From positions 1-38,548 of the forward strand of contig JACQYL010000064.1 of assembly GCA_016208165.1 (NCBI GenBank): DNA of 38,548 nucleotides. Reading direction: 5' to 3'. The position numbers and the translations under genes were made by a program. The DNA comes from Deltaproteobacteria bacterium. Lineage in GTDB: Bacteria; Desulfobacterota; Desulfarculia; JACQYL01. The notes under the pieces were generated by a model. That model was given only the letters and a program-made list of their open reading frames with translations. It was not told the DNA's origin and searched no databases. The stretch's first letter is position 1, and each line of letters opens with the position of its first letter. Positions 27,220 through 35,422 of the stretch are shown here, one piece after another.

Positions 27220-27359
27220 TCCGCTCATGGCAGGCCACTGGCTCGGATGCTCAAGTTCTTGATTCGCCTGAGTCGGAGGGCATCGTGAACGGACGCACTA
27301 AGTGTAAGGGTTTTTCTCGGGGTCCAAATGGTGTACTCTACTCTTGAGCCTCTGCGTTA

Positions 27360-27662
27360 ATGAGTTGGTTTGTGTATATTCTCCGATGTTCAGATGGCTC
27401 CTACTACACAGGCCATACCGAAGATCCTGAAGCTCGGTTACGCGTCCATAATTCCGGAAAAGGGCCGAGCTACACGGCAGCGCGACGTCCTGTCGTCCTC
27501 CGATACGCGGAATCCCACCCAAGCAAGGAAGCCGCGGTGCAGCGCGAACGCCGGCTCAAGAAATGGTCCCGTGCAAAAAAGCAGGCTCTGATAAACGGTG
27601 ACACCGCGACGCTCAAGGAAATGTCAAAATGCCGAAACCCGTCAGCGGGACGATCCAAATGA
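27360..27662 (+). CDS. GIY-YIG-type (UvrC-N-like) endonuclease domain protein
   Basis: The 100-residue protein is a single GIY-YIG domain. The first strand is FVYILRCSDGSYYTGHTED, giving the VYI...YTG form of the two Tyr motifs; the catalytic Arg is in the helix following (EARLRVHNSG), and the Glu/Lys-rich helix KEAAVQRERRLKKWSRAKKQALI follows. These short stand-alone proteins are widespread, of uncertain role, and often near mobile DNA. It is not a UvrC or homing endonuclease by length. Confidence 0.88.
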   Translation: MSWFVYILRCSDGSYYTGHTEDPEARLRVHNSGKGPSYTAARRPVVLRYAESHPSKEAAVQRERRLKKWSRAKKQALINGDTATLKEMSKCRNPSAGRSK

Positions 27663-27839
27663 AATGATCCCTCTCCCCCTCATAAAGAATTTGCCGCAGG
27701 ATAGAGTATCCACCCACGTTATATCCAGGCAACGAACAGCCGTGCGGCATTTCTGATCCCGCATCCGCGCCGCTTCGATTCTGTCGGCAACCTCGTAGGC
27801 TACCTTCATAATTCGCTCAAACAAATCGTTGATGTCCAT
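27642..27839 (-). pseudogene. Possible GxxExxY-family N-terminal fragment
   Basis: On the minus strand, ATG 27839 has a good ribosome site (GGAGACGGAGC) and the first 20 residues (MDINDLFERIMKVAYEVADR) resemble the start of GxxExxY proteins, in which a helix of this kind precedes the GFLEKVYE motif. The motif itself is missing and the frame ends after 65 residues, overlapping the tail of the GIY-YIG gene. A truncated remnant is the best reading, but chance cannot be excluded. Confidence 0.28.
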
Positions 27840-28112
27840 GCTCCGTCTCCACTGGTTCCGTGTCGTCTCCTAATCTGCCGGAGAGACGGAGAAAGGGTCG
27901 GGCATGGATTGAAATTCTTCTCGTTGGCGTGGATGGGGCTTACATAACGGAAGGCTGCAAAATCTGTCGGCGTTTTATCGACTATTGTTTTGCACGGCAC
28001 ATGGAAGATGTTATATTTTGCCGAGTGGTTTAAGTGGGATTCGTGCGTCCTCCAGGGCCATGGAACTGAAACAATCATTGCGATAGGAGAAAACGGGGTC
28101 GGAGATAGAGAG

Positions 28113-28529
28113 ATGAAAAGACAACAAGCCATCGAGCTGTTGATCCAAAGCAAGCCTGAGCTTCAGGCCCGGTTTGGCGTTACGCGCCTGGCGCTGTTCG
28201 GTTCCACGGCTCGCGATACGGCAGCCGGGGACAGCGATGTCGACATACTGGTCGCCTTCGACGGCCCGGCCACATCCAAGCGCTATTTCGGGGTGCAGTT
28301 CTATCTTGAGGATCTGCTCGGCTGTCCGGTGGATCTGGTCACCGAAAAAGCCCTGCGGCCGGAGCTGCGCCCTTATATAGAACAGGAGCGGGTCACTGTC
28401 CGATGCCAATTCCTCACGCGAAGACGCGAAGGCGCGAAGGGATATCGAGGAAGTGGCTGCGACCGTAGTCGATACAGCGCTGCAACTGCATCGGGATTTG
28501 GGGCCGGGGTTGCTGGAATCCGTCTATGA
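28113..28529 (+). CDS. Minimal nucleotidyltransferase (MntA-like) with an acquired tail
   Basis: ATG 28113 with ribosome site GGAGATAGAGAG gives 138 residues. The core is the minimal nucleotidyltransferase fold: LALFGSTARDTAAGDSDVDILV contains the G-S-x10-D-x-D metal-binding pattern, and FYLEDLLGCPVDLVTEKALRPELRPYI is its usual end. Such proteins act as AMP-transferring antitoxins of HEPN toxins (MntA/HepT). Normal members stop about where this one reads PYIEQERVTV; here the frame runs on about 35 residues into the next gene in another frame, through a repeated GCGAAG sequence. No HEPN gene follows; a GxxExxY gene does. The tail looks acquired by insertion of that cassette. Confidence 0.82.
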   Translation: MKRQQAIELLIQSKPELQARFGVTRLALFGSTARDTAAGDSDVDILVAFDGPATSKRYFGVQFYLEDLLGCPVDLVTEKALRPELRPYIEQERVTVRCQFLTRRREGAKGYRGSGCDRSRYSAATASGFGAGVAGIRL

Positions 28530-28842
28530 GGCAGTTCTGGCCAAAATGCTGGAACAGCGAGGGCTGTTGGTCGAGAGACAAAAGCCGGTCCCCATCCGTT
28601 ACCTGGGCGTCGCACTCGACGAAGGCTTTCGGCTGGACTTGCTGGTTGACGGTCAGCTGATCGTCGAACTGAAGTCGGTCGAAAACATCCATCCGGTTCA
28701 TCCCAAGCAGGTCCTGACCTATCTGCGACTGATGAACCTGCCCCTCGGGCTGCTCATCAACTTCGGGGCGCCGCTCCTGAAGGAAGGCCTCCAGCGCATG
28801 GTCAACAAACACACCAACTTCGCGTCTTCGCGCCTTCGCGTG
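28415..28842. repeat. Inverted GCGAAG-type repeats flanking the GxxExxY gene
   Basis: The sequence at 28415-28440 consists of tandem ACGCGAAG/GCGCGAAG units, and 28818-28842 carries the same units in inverse orientation (CTTCGCGTC, TTCGCGCC, TTCGCGTG). They lie at the start and end of the GxxExxY gene and are partly translated (FASSRLRV at its C-terminus). The arrangement resembles terminal repeats of a small mobile cassette. Confidence 0.65.
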
Positions 28843-28869
28843 CACCAACAGAACGAGGCACAGTCATGA
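28453..28869 (+). CDS. GxxExxY family protein (PD-(D/E)XK-like)
   Basis: The 138-residue product begins at GTG 28453, the only standard start in frame after a stop at 28378. The family motif is GLLESVYE (G-L-L-E-x-V-Y-E), with DALQLHRDLGPG-type sequence before it and VELKSVENIHPVHPKQVLTYL and LGLLINFGAPLLKEG after it. E-V-Y and V-E-L-K fit a reduced restriction-nuclease-like fold, though activity is unproven. The in-frame sequence upstream of GTG (R-E-D-A-K-A-R-R-D-I-E-E) looks like genuine N-terminus, so the original start may be lost. The gene overlaps the MntA-like reading frame by 77 bases in another frame. Confidence 0.82.
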   Translation: MAATVVDTALQLHRDLGPGLLESVYEAVLAKMLEQRGLLVERQKPVPIRYLGVALDEGFRLDLLVDGQLIVELKSVENIHPVHPKQVLTYLRLMNLPLGLLINFGAPLLKEGLQRMVNKHTNFASSRLRVHQQNEAQS

Positions 28870-29214
28870 GGCCCCTCATGCGGGCACAAGATCTTTCTCC
28901 TCTAACCCCTTTCGGATTGGAGATCTCCTGTGTCTGTTTCCGAATTCGTTGACCCGGAGGTGGAATTTGTGGAACGGACCGGGCGCGCTTGAAGGAGGCC
29001 GTAGCTGCCACTCATGGCGTGCTCTGCCCTTGTAGTAAGGGCGGATGTTCTTTGGGGAGCGCAAAACGCCTTCAACTTGGATGCTATGACTGGTTGTCGT
29101 CATTCATATAACTGATTCTGACTATTGCATTTTTTCTCATTTCCGTGTATTTATTGAGCAGCATTTTTCCCCGCAGTGCCATCACCCACAGTCTCGATCG
29201 CAGAGGTCAACTTC
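28870..29214. other. Gap after the GxxExxY gene
   Basis: No gene is recognised. A minus-strand frame at 28876-29103 has no family match. AT-rich sequence near 29110-29160 precedes the hsdM fragment and could be its old promoter. Confidence 0.3.
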
Positions 29215-29349
29215 GTGGCAAGAAGAAAAGCGAGTGTGAAAGAGGACAAGGCTTCCAGCGGCGCAAGTCTCTGTTTTGAACAGAAGCTCTGGCAGGCTGA
29301 AGTCAAGCTCAGAAACAACATGGACGCTGCAGAGAGGCTCGGAGGCTGA
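29215..29349 (+). pseudogene. Severed N-terminus of a type I methyltransferase gene (hsdM)
   Basis: GTG 29215, behind AGAGGT, opens a 44-codon frame whose product ends in a canonical HsdM start: FEQKLWQAEVKLRNNMDAAE, preceded by a Lys/Arg-rich leader typical of this subgroup. In intact genes this continues with YKHVVLGLIFLKYISD; here it stops after RLGG at TGA 29347. It is a different HsdM lineage from the complete one at 35419, so the locus once had another type I system. The rest is missing. Confidence 0.75.
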
Positions 29350-29484
29350 GATTAATGTGGTCGGTTACCCCGTAGACCCTGATATAGTCCGCATTGGTTG
29401 TTGCCGAGATTCGGCCAAAGGATCCGATCGAGCTAGTATTACTAAAGTTGCTGCCCGAAAGTACAGCGAAACTCGCGCGAACGA

Positions 29485-30519
29485 GTGCTGGCGAAGTATC
29501 TCTCGCCAGGCAAGGCGGTGAAGAAGCGAATGACAACTCCCAACCAGAACAGCGTATCCCCCCCGGTTTCTGAAGTGTGGTTCTGCTTCAAATCACAGAC
29601 CCTATTCAAGCTGCCGAGTTTCCTTTTCCTAAATCTGATCGCTGATTCACGACCAAACGCGAAAAAAAACAAGAAGTTCGATAGGCTTTCTTGCTGGGCA
29701 GACGATCTGCCAAAGGATCAAAATGACCGAGAGATCGTGGCTCTTATCAAGTATCTTCAAACTAATGTACCCTGGCGAGATCTTTCTCGTTTCGTGACTG
29801 TTTCTGCAGATTCAAATGCCCACATAGATCGCATGTGGAAAGGGAAACGCAACACCCTTGCTTCCTACAGAATCGAGATCCATCAGAAGGAGCTGCCACC
29901 GGAGTTATACCGATATGAGAAATTAAATCAAAAGCGTCTTGAACGTCTTTTCACAGCTGGTGAGCTCTTCTTGTCGTCGCCAAGTAGTTTTAATGATCCA
30001 TTCGACTGCAGTTTTGACGAAGAGACCCGATCGGCCTTTATCGGATGCGGGATGAAATCCTTATGCGCGGAAAGAAACAATATTCTCATGTTCTCACACT
30101 ACGCGGATAATCATCAGGGTGTTTGTCTGGGCTTTGAGCCCGTACAACTCGCTAAATCGATGTCCAACCAAGCTGAAAGCATTGTGGCAGACATCCGGCC
30201 GGTATGGTATTTTAACAAGATGCCGCCAATCGGTTTTAAGTCAGAACCGGCGCTCTGCGCTACGTGCAAGGACGAAGTCTGGAGTTACGAGAAAGAGTAT
30301 CGTCTATTTCTTGCAAAAAGCGGCTCATTGCTCCCTGTAGGATCGTATTCATTCAGCCCCGAGGCTCTGCAGTCCGTGGTTTTCGGCTGCCGCGCCACAC
30401 ATGAAAGCATAGCATTCGTTAAGTCAATATCCAGAGACATAAGGCACCTGAAGTACTACAAAGCCCTCCGTGAACCCAATCAATTCTGCGTGAAATTGCT
30501 GGAAATCCCAAAGTTATGA
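29485..30519 (+). CDS. DUF2971-domain protein, shortened in the middle
   Basis: GTG 29485 gives 344 residues; ATG 29530 is an alternative, neither with a strong ribosome site. Residues about 138-330 match DUF2971: PELYRYEKLNQKRLERLFTAGELFLSSPSSFNDPFDC, later ERNNILMFSHYADNHQGVCLGFEP and DEVWSYEKEYRLF. In the usual domain about 60-80 residues separate NDPFDC from the SERN...MWSHYA motif; here only about 20 do, implying an internal deletion. The N-terminal 120 residues have no recognised family. DUF2971 proteins are common in defence islands, of unknown mechanism. It may not be functional. Confidence 0.65.
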   Translation: MLAKYLSPGKAVKKRMTTPNQNSVSPPVSEVWFCFKSQTLFKLPSFLFLNLIADSRPNAKKNKKFDRLSCWADDLPKDQNDREIVALIKYLQTNVPWRDLSRFVTVSADSNAHIDRMWKGKRNTLASYRIEIHQKELPPELYRYEKLNQKRLERLFTAGELFLSSPSSFNDPFDCSFDEETRSAFIGCGMKSLCAERNNILMFSHYADNHQGVCLGFEPVQLAKSMSNQAESIVADIRPVWYFNKMPPIGFKSEPALCATCKDEVWSYEKEYRLFLAKSGSLLPVGSYSFSPEALQSVVFGCRATHESIAFVKSISRDIRHLKYYKALREPNQFCVKLLEIPKL

Positions 30520-30634
30520 CTCCTACTGCTATGGATTGTTGCCTCGACTGGAGTCCCTTTAACGAGTGCTCCCATTCCATATTTCCCGGTATCTGGATAA
30601 AGATGAAAGACAGAGGAGCTAGAGACACTCAACA

Positions 30635-31069
30635 ATGATAGAGATCGGAACCCTAACGCTGTCGGGCGTCGCAGTGCTGCTTATTGGGATTTGGCTGAAC
30701 CACCTTCTTGCCAATACTCGTGAAAAGAGAAAAGAGCGGCGCATAGCGGGCAACGCTGTAATCGAGGCGTTTCAGCCGGAACTTGATGCTTTATGCCAAA
30801 CAGACGAAGATTGCAGGCTGATTCTCAATGATAGTGCATACAGCCGTCACGAGTCGGCTGTTCGCAATTTTCTCCCGCACTTGTCTTGGGTAGACCGCCG
30901 ACGTATGCTCGACGCTTGGCGGAAGCTGGTATATCATGAACAGGACAGAAAGTACTGCTTCCCATTCTATGAACAGTATGCAGATTTGGGATCACTGACA
31001 AAGAGACGTGATGTTCGTCCAGTTGTCATCGAGAGAATCACCAGAATAATTTCTCTGGCAAGGAAATAG
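30635..31069 (+). CDS. Membrane-anchored conserved hypothetical protein
   Basis: The 144-residue product has one N-terminal hydrophobic span (LSGVAVLLIGIWLNHLL), a positive stop-transfer segment (TREKRKERR), and a cytoplasmic helical domain with HESAVRNFLPHLSWVDRRRMLDAWRKL. Similar N-anchored proteins of unknown function occur in deltaproteobacteria, as far as I recall. No catalytic motif is visible. Neighbours suggest a defence-island passenger, but no function is claimed. Confidence 0.7.
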   Translation: MIEIGTLTLSGVAVLLIGIWLNHLLANTREKRKERRIAGNAVIEAFQPELDALCQTDEDCRLILNDSAYSRHESAVRNFLPHLSWVDRRRMLDAWRKLVYHEQDRKYCFPFYEQYADLGSLTKRRDVRPVVIERITRIISLARK

Positions 31070-31196
31070 GACTCGGAGCACTTATATTTGACGGCTCAAC
31101 CTACATAAGAGTCTTGGAGGCTCTTCGAATCTCAAGGCTATCAATGCTTCAGACACCAGGCGACTCAAAGAACTGTCGGCAAGGATCAGCAAGAGA

Positions 31197-31302
31197 CGGG
31201 AGGTAGCGAACGAATTGAATGGCGACCCAAATGGTTTTCCATCCTAAATTCACCATCACCAACCGCATGACCCGTGCAATTACCCGCATCGAGCGGGCGC
31301 GT
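31197..31302. repeat. Left copy of a perfect 106-bp direct repeat
   Basis: Identical base for base to 36868-36973 (offset 5,671). It contains the end of the hsdM reading frame ([15 protein letters not shown], stop) and the first 28 codons of fic. Upstream of it a frame with [14 protein letters not shown] runs into the same hsdM-like end, so the left flank is a foreign or rearranged end. Confidence 0.97.
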
Positions 31303-32268
31303 GGTTTTCTGGAAGCGGCGCAGCTTTCCGCCGACTGGGTGCGCGAGGTGGGCGAACAGGCGTTGATTCTGGAGGCGCACCACACCACCCACATCGAGGG
31401 CACCCGGCTGACGCTGGACCAGGCCGAGCGGCTCTGGAAGGGCGAAGCGGTGCCCGAGGCCGACCCGGACGATGCCCGGGAACTGCTCAACTACCGCACC
31501 GCCTTCGAGTTCGTCTCCGAGTGCCTGGACAGCGGCGACCCGATCACCGAGGGGATGATCCGAGAGATCCACCGCAAGCTGGTGGAGGGCGTGCGCGGCG
31601 GCAGCGCCGCGCCGGGTGAGTACCGGCGCGTTCAGAACTATGTGGTCAACTCCGGCACTGGCCAGGTGATCTACACCCCGCCCACTGCGGTGGAGGTGCC
31701 GGTGATGATGTCGGAGCTGGTGAAGTGGCTGAACGGTGACCTCGATATCCACCCGGCGCTGGTGAGCGGCATCGCCCAGTTTCAGCTGGTGCACATCCAC
31801 CCGTTTCTGGACGGCAACGGCCGCACCTCGCGCCTGCTCTCCACCCTCTGCCTGTACAAGGCCGGGTACGATTTCAAGCGGCTCTTCACCATCAGCGAAT
31901 ACTACGACCGTGACCGCCCGACCTTCTACAAGTCGATCCAGAGCGTGCGCGACCATGGCATGGACATGACCGGCTGGCTCGACTACTTCGTCACCGGTCT
32001 GGAAACCCAAATGGTCGAGGTGCGCGAACGCAGCGAGCAGGTCATCCGCCGCGACGTGCTGGTGAAGCAGCACGGCCTGAACGAGCGCCAGGCGAAGGCG
32101 TTGGGATTATTGATGCGGAAAAATTCGGTGCATATCTCCGAGATTGAACAGCTCTGTCCCGGAGTTTCCCGACGCACGCTGCAACGGGACATGACCGGCC
32201 TGATCGAACTCAATCTTGCCCGCATCACGGGCTCTGCCCGCCAATCCAACTATGAACTCGTCAAATAG
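31219..32268 (+). CDS. Fic-family protein with N-terminal autoinhibitory helix
   Basis: The 349-residue protein has the Fic catalytic motif [12 protein letters not shown] with His194, needed to transfer AMP (or a related group) to a target hydroxyl. An inhibitory helix motif (S/T-x3-E-G/N) is at Thr56-Glu60-Gly61 in TTHIEGT, so it is a self-restrained (class II) Fic. The flap strand QVIYTPP precedes the active site. The C-terminus carries a winged-helix region ([30 protein letters not shown]), suggesting autoregulation or DNA binding. Its start codon overlaps an hsdM-like 3' end, exactly as the right-hand fragment overlaps the intact hsdM, so its native place is probably behind hsdM. Confidence 0.93.
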   Translation: MATQMVFHPKFTITNRMTRAITRIERARGFLEAAQLSADWVREVGEQALILEAHHTTHIEGTRLTLDQAERLWKGEAVPEADPDDARELLNYRTAFEFVSECLDSGDPITEGMIREIHRKLVEGVRGGSAAPGEYRRVQNYVVNSGTGQVIYTPPTAVEVPVMMSELVKWLNGDLDIHPALVSGIAQFQLVHIHPFLDGNGRTSRLLSTLCLYKAGYDFKRLFTISEYYDRDRPTFYKSIQSVRDHGMDMTGWLDYFVTGLETQMVEVRERSEQVIRRDVLVKQHGLNERQAKALGLLMRKNSVHISEIEQLCPGVSRRTLQRDMTGLIELNLARITGSARQSNYELVK

Positions 32269-32287
32269 AATCGCGACATATCGCGCC

Positions 32288-32337
32288 AAAGTATTGCGAC
32301 AAATCACGACAAGTATCGCGACAGCGAGCTGTGACAG
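32288..32337. repeat. GCGACA-rich dispersed repeat after fic
   Basis: AAAGTATTGCGACAAATC (32288-32305) and CGACAGCGAGCTGTGACAG (32319-32337) recur, in opposite order, at 37079-37096 and 37032-37050. A further GCGACAA tract is at 38160-38200. All three lie beside Fic-family genes. The units are 7-9 bases long and only partly regular. Confidence 0.75.
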
Positions 32338-32443
32338 ATCTATGACGAAAGCTGTGACATCTTGGGGGCTGACTTGAGGGGTGAGTCGGGGGCTGCGGCG
32401 TTTGGGGCGGCCGGCGACGACACGGACGATCTGATGGCGGAGT

Positions 32444-34444
32444 ATGGATTTGCCGAAGAGCGACCAAGGGGTGAATGAGCAAGATGAACTGCGGCGACTG
32501 CGCGAGGAAAACGCGCGTCTCAAGGCTCTGCTGACCCGGCACGGCATTCCTTGGAAAGAACTGACCTCTCTTGAACCCGTTCCCTCAACGCCGGAACCCG
32601 CTCCGGTCCCATCCCATTTCAGCACCGACGACAAAATCGCCCTGTTCCGTTGTTTGTTCAAAGCGCGCGAGGATGTCTATCCCAAGCGCTGGGAGTCGAG
32701 CAAAGGCATGTCCGGTTACTCACCGGCCTGCGGCAACGAGTGGAAACCCGGTGTCTGCCACAAACCCCGAATCAAGTGCGGCGACTGCAACCAGCGCCGG
32801 TTGCTGCCGGTTACCGATCAGGTGATCTATGACCATTTGGCCGGGAAACAGACCATCGGCGTCTATCCGCTCCTGAGCGATGACAGCTGCTATTTTCTGG
32901 CGGCCGATTTCGACGAGGCTGACTGGCGGGAAGATGCCAAGGCCTTCATGCAATCCTGCCGGGAGCTTGGTATTTCGGCGGCGCTGGAGATTTCCTGCTC
33001 CGGCAACGGCGCACACGCCTGGATCTTCTTTGCCGAACCGGTTCCGGCCCGCGAGGCCCGGCAGCTCGGGGCCGCGCTGATCAGTCATACCTGCGACCGC
33101 ACCCGGCAATTGTCCCTGGTCAGCTACGACCGCCTGTTTCCCAATCAGGACACAATGCCCAAGGGCGGCTTCGGCAACTTGATCGCGCTACCCTTGCAGA
33201 AACAGCCGAGAGAATTGGGTCGCAGTGTGTTCGTCGATGAACAGCTACAACCCTATCCCGATCAGTGGTCCTTTCTGGCATCCATCCAGCCGTTGTCCCG
33301 ACGGGACCTGGAAGACGCCATCCTGCGGGCCAGCGGCGGTGGTCATCCTCTGGACGTGGCCTTTGTGACCCAGGAAGAGGACAGTAAACCTTGGCAGCGT
33401 TCTTCCCTTGTACCAGCCCGGATAGCTGGCCCTCTGCCGGAAGCGCTGACCCTGGTGTTGGCCAACCAGATTTTCATCGCCAAGGCTGATCTGCCGCAGC
33501 CGCTGGCCAACCGCCTGATCCGGCTCGCCGCCTTTCAGAACCCGGAATTCTACAAGGCCCAGGCTATGCGCCTGCCGGTCTGGAACAAGCCGCGCATCAT
33601 CGGCTGTGCAGACAACTATCCCCAGCACATCGGCCTGCCGCGTGGCTGCCTCGATGCGGTGCACGACCTGTTACAGGAAAACGACATCCGTCCGGAGCTA
33701 CAGGATGAGCGCCTGCCGGGAAGGAAGGTAGCTGTCAAGTTTACCGGCACCTTGCGCAAAGATCAAAAGACGGCGGTGCGGGAGATGCTCAAGAACGATG
33801 TTGGCGTGCTCTGCGCCCCGACGGCCTTCGGCAAGACTGTCACCGCCGCCGCCCTGATCGTCCGGCGTAAGGTGAGCACGCTGGTGCTGGTGCACCGCAC
33901 CGAACTGCTGCGTCAGTGGCAGGAGCGGCTGACCGGATTCCTGGAAACTCCGAAAGGCGGGCTGGGTGTCATCGGCGGCGGCAAGAAGAAGCCTTCCGGC
34001 AAGATCGACATCGCCGTCATGCAGTCGCTCTCTCGCCGGGAGGATTTGGGTGAACTGCTGGACCACTACGGGCAGATCATCGTCGATGAGTGCCATCACC
34101 TGTCGGCCTTTTCCTTCGAGGCGATCCTCAAGCAGGCAAAGGCGAAATTTGTGGTTGGTCTGACGGCCACGCCGATACGACGGGACGGTCATCAGCCGAT
34201 CATCTTCATGCAGTGCGGACCGATCCGCCACAGTGCCGCGAGACCCGATACCGCCCCGGCTCAACTGGAGGTCTGGCCCAAAGTGCTGCCCGCGCCGGAG
34301 ATTCCGCTGGATTCACCGATTCAGGATGTGTTCCGCATCCTTTCCAACGATGCCAACCGTAACCGGCGCATCGCCGAGGATGTGCTGGCCGCCTATCGGG
34401 AAGGGCGCAAGGTGCTGATGTTGACCGAGCGGACGGACCATTAG
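32444..34444 (+). CDS. TOTE-type primase-helicase, cut by an in-frame amber codon
   Basis: A 666-residue protein with an N-terminal coiled coil (LRRLREENARLKALL), a zinc-binding Cys cluster (CGNEW...CHKPRIKCGDC), and an archaeo-eukaryotic primase domain as found in TOTE conflict systems: catalytic Asp155 and Asp157 in LAADFDEADW, His191 in SGNGAHAW, then LFPNQDTMPKGGFGNLIALP. The helicase follows: Walker A APTAFGKT (Lys464), DECHH at 548-552, GLTATPIRRDG. The frame hits TAG at 34442 just inside the second RecA domain (VLMLTERTDH), where relatives have a hydrophobic residue; the downstream frame is open and continues the domain. The simplest reading is a nonsense change from TTG. The protein would be truncated unless suppressed. 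Confidence 0.85.
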   Translation: MDLPKSDQGVNEQDELRRLREENARLKALLTRHGIPWKELTSLEPVPSTPEPAPVPSHFSTDDKIALFRCLFKAREDVYPKRWESSKGMSGYSPACGNEWKPGVCHKPRIKCGDCNQRRLLPVTDQVIYDHLAGKQTIGVYPLLSDDSCYFLAADFDEADWREDAKAFMQSCRELGISAALEISCSGNGAHAWIFFAEPVPAREARQLGAALISHTCDRTRQLSLVSYDRLFPNQDTMPKGGFGNLIALPLQKQPRELGRSVFVDEQLQPYPDQWSFLASIQPLSRRDLEDAILRASGGGHPLDVAFVTQEEDSKPWQRSSLVPARIAGPLPEALTLVLANQIFIAKADLPQPLANRLIRLAAFQNPEFYKAQAMRLPVWNKPRIIGCADNYPQHIGLPRGCLDAVHDLLQENDIRPELQDERLPGRKVAVKFTGTLRKDQKTAVREMLKNDVGVLCAPTAFGKTVTAAALIVRRKVSTLVLVHRTELLRQWQERLTGFLETPKGGLGVIGGGKKKPSGKIDIAVMQSLSRREDLGELLDHYGQIIVDECHHLSAFSFEAILKQAKAKFVVGLTATPIRRDGHQPIIFMQCGPIRHSAARPDTAPAQLEVWPKVLPAPEIPLDSPIQDVFRILSNDANRNRRIAEDVLAAYREGRKVLMLTERTDH

Positions 34445-34450
34445 CCGCTC

Positions 34451-35422
34451 TTGCGGGAGGCGCTGGGGGATGAGATGGAACACTGCTTTGTCGTGCACGG
34501 CCGTTTGTCAAAGAAACAGCGAACGGCGGTGTTTGCCGCACTGGATGCGTTGGACGAATCCGCTCCGAGGGTTATACTCGCCACCGGCCGCCTGATCGGC
34601 GAGGGTTTTGACCATCCACCATTGGACACGCTGGTACTGGGCATGCCGATTTCCTGGAAAGGGACCTTGCAGCAGTATGCAAAAGCGCTTATCGATGGCA
34701 ACGCCATCTGGACGGAGCTTAAGGCGGATTTGGAACTCCTGTCGTTCGGCAAGTGCTGGTATTCCGAGGCACGGGAAAAAGTCTCCCATTATCATGTTGA
34801 CCATTTTCGTCCCAAGAAACAATGCATGGATGCGAATGGTTCCATAACATGCGGTTATTGGTGGCTGGCCTATGATTGGAAAAATTACCGCGTCAGTGGC
34901 AGCGTGATCAATACGGCCAAGCGCGATAAATTTGCTGTTTACAGAAACAGAGCCGAAGGCCCGGATACGCCCATTGAAGATGAGCTGATCTATCTGCTGG
35001 ATCCGCTCAACAGGGATGACGTGTGTTTGTTGACATTTAACAACAACGGCGAAGCCATGCCCTTGAACCCGGATGAAGATGCATGGGATCACAAGCGGGC
35101 TATGTACACGATCGACGTATTGGATCTGAACAATGCAAAACTGCGTCGAGCCAGAAAAATCAAATGGAAGGAAATATCGCAGGCGATAGACACCATCAAC
35201 GCGTACCAAAAGCAGTATAACGAACAGCCTTCCGTCAGACTTCAAACACAGCTGCATGAATTCAAAAAACGCACCCGGGAACTGATATCTCCGACAAGTG
35301 AGCTTTCGTGTACCTATCGCGCCTGTCTGAGGGCCAGTCGAGAGGATTGGGCCATTGATATTTTGCAAACCCATTTCAATATCGAGCAACTGCAACAAGA
35401 ATACAGGGAGAGCATGGGATGA
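34451..35422 (+). CDS. Helicase C-terminal remnant fused in frame to an HNH endonuclease
   Basis: Same frame as the gene before the amber codon. Residues 1-75 continue the second RecA domain (ATGRLIGEGFDHPPLDTLVLGMP, ISWKGTLQQYA). In intact helicases the next residues are like GRLHR (motif VI); here, at about base 34680, the sequence jumps to KALIDGNAIWTELKADLELLSFGKCWYSEA, the start region of an HNH nuclease with VSHYHVDHFRPK and GYWWLAYDWKNYR. The His-Val-Asp-His motif is present; of the usual zinc Cys pairs only one Cys (KCW) is seen. The HNH stop overlaps the hsdM start (ATGA). A deletion seems to have removed the helicase end and the HNH start, perhaps with genes between. Translation would need read-through or the TTG at 34451. 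Confidence 0.8.
   Translation: MREALGDEMEHCFVVHGRLSKKQRTAVFAALDALDESAPRVILATGRLIGEGFDHPPLDTLVLGMPISWKGTLQQYAKALIDGNAIWTELKADLELLSFGKCWYSEAREKVSHYHVDHFRPKKQCMDANGSITCGYWWLAYDWKNYRVSGSVINTAKRDKFAVYRNRAEGPDTPIEDELIYLLDPLNRDDVCLLTFNNNGEAMPLNPDEDAWDHKRAMYTIDVLDLNNAKLRRARKIKWKEISQAIDTINAYQKQYNEQPSVRLQTQLHEFKKRTRELISPTSELSCTYRACLRASREDWAIDILQTHFNIEQLQQEYRESMG

Noticed and set aside
31186-32073. 295-codon minus-strand frame opposite fic
   Set aside because: His/Val/Ala-rich antisense shadow of the Fic gene with no domain.
34442-34444. Pyrrolysine or other programmed read-through at TAG
   Set aside because: Nothing in the window (no pyl genes, no stem-loop directly after TAG) supports recoding; a nonsense mutation or sequencing error is simpler.
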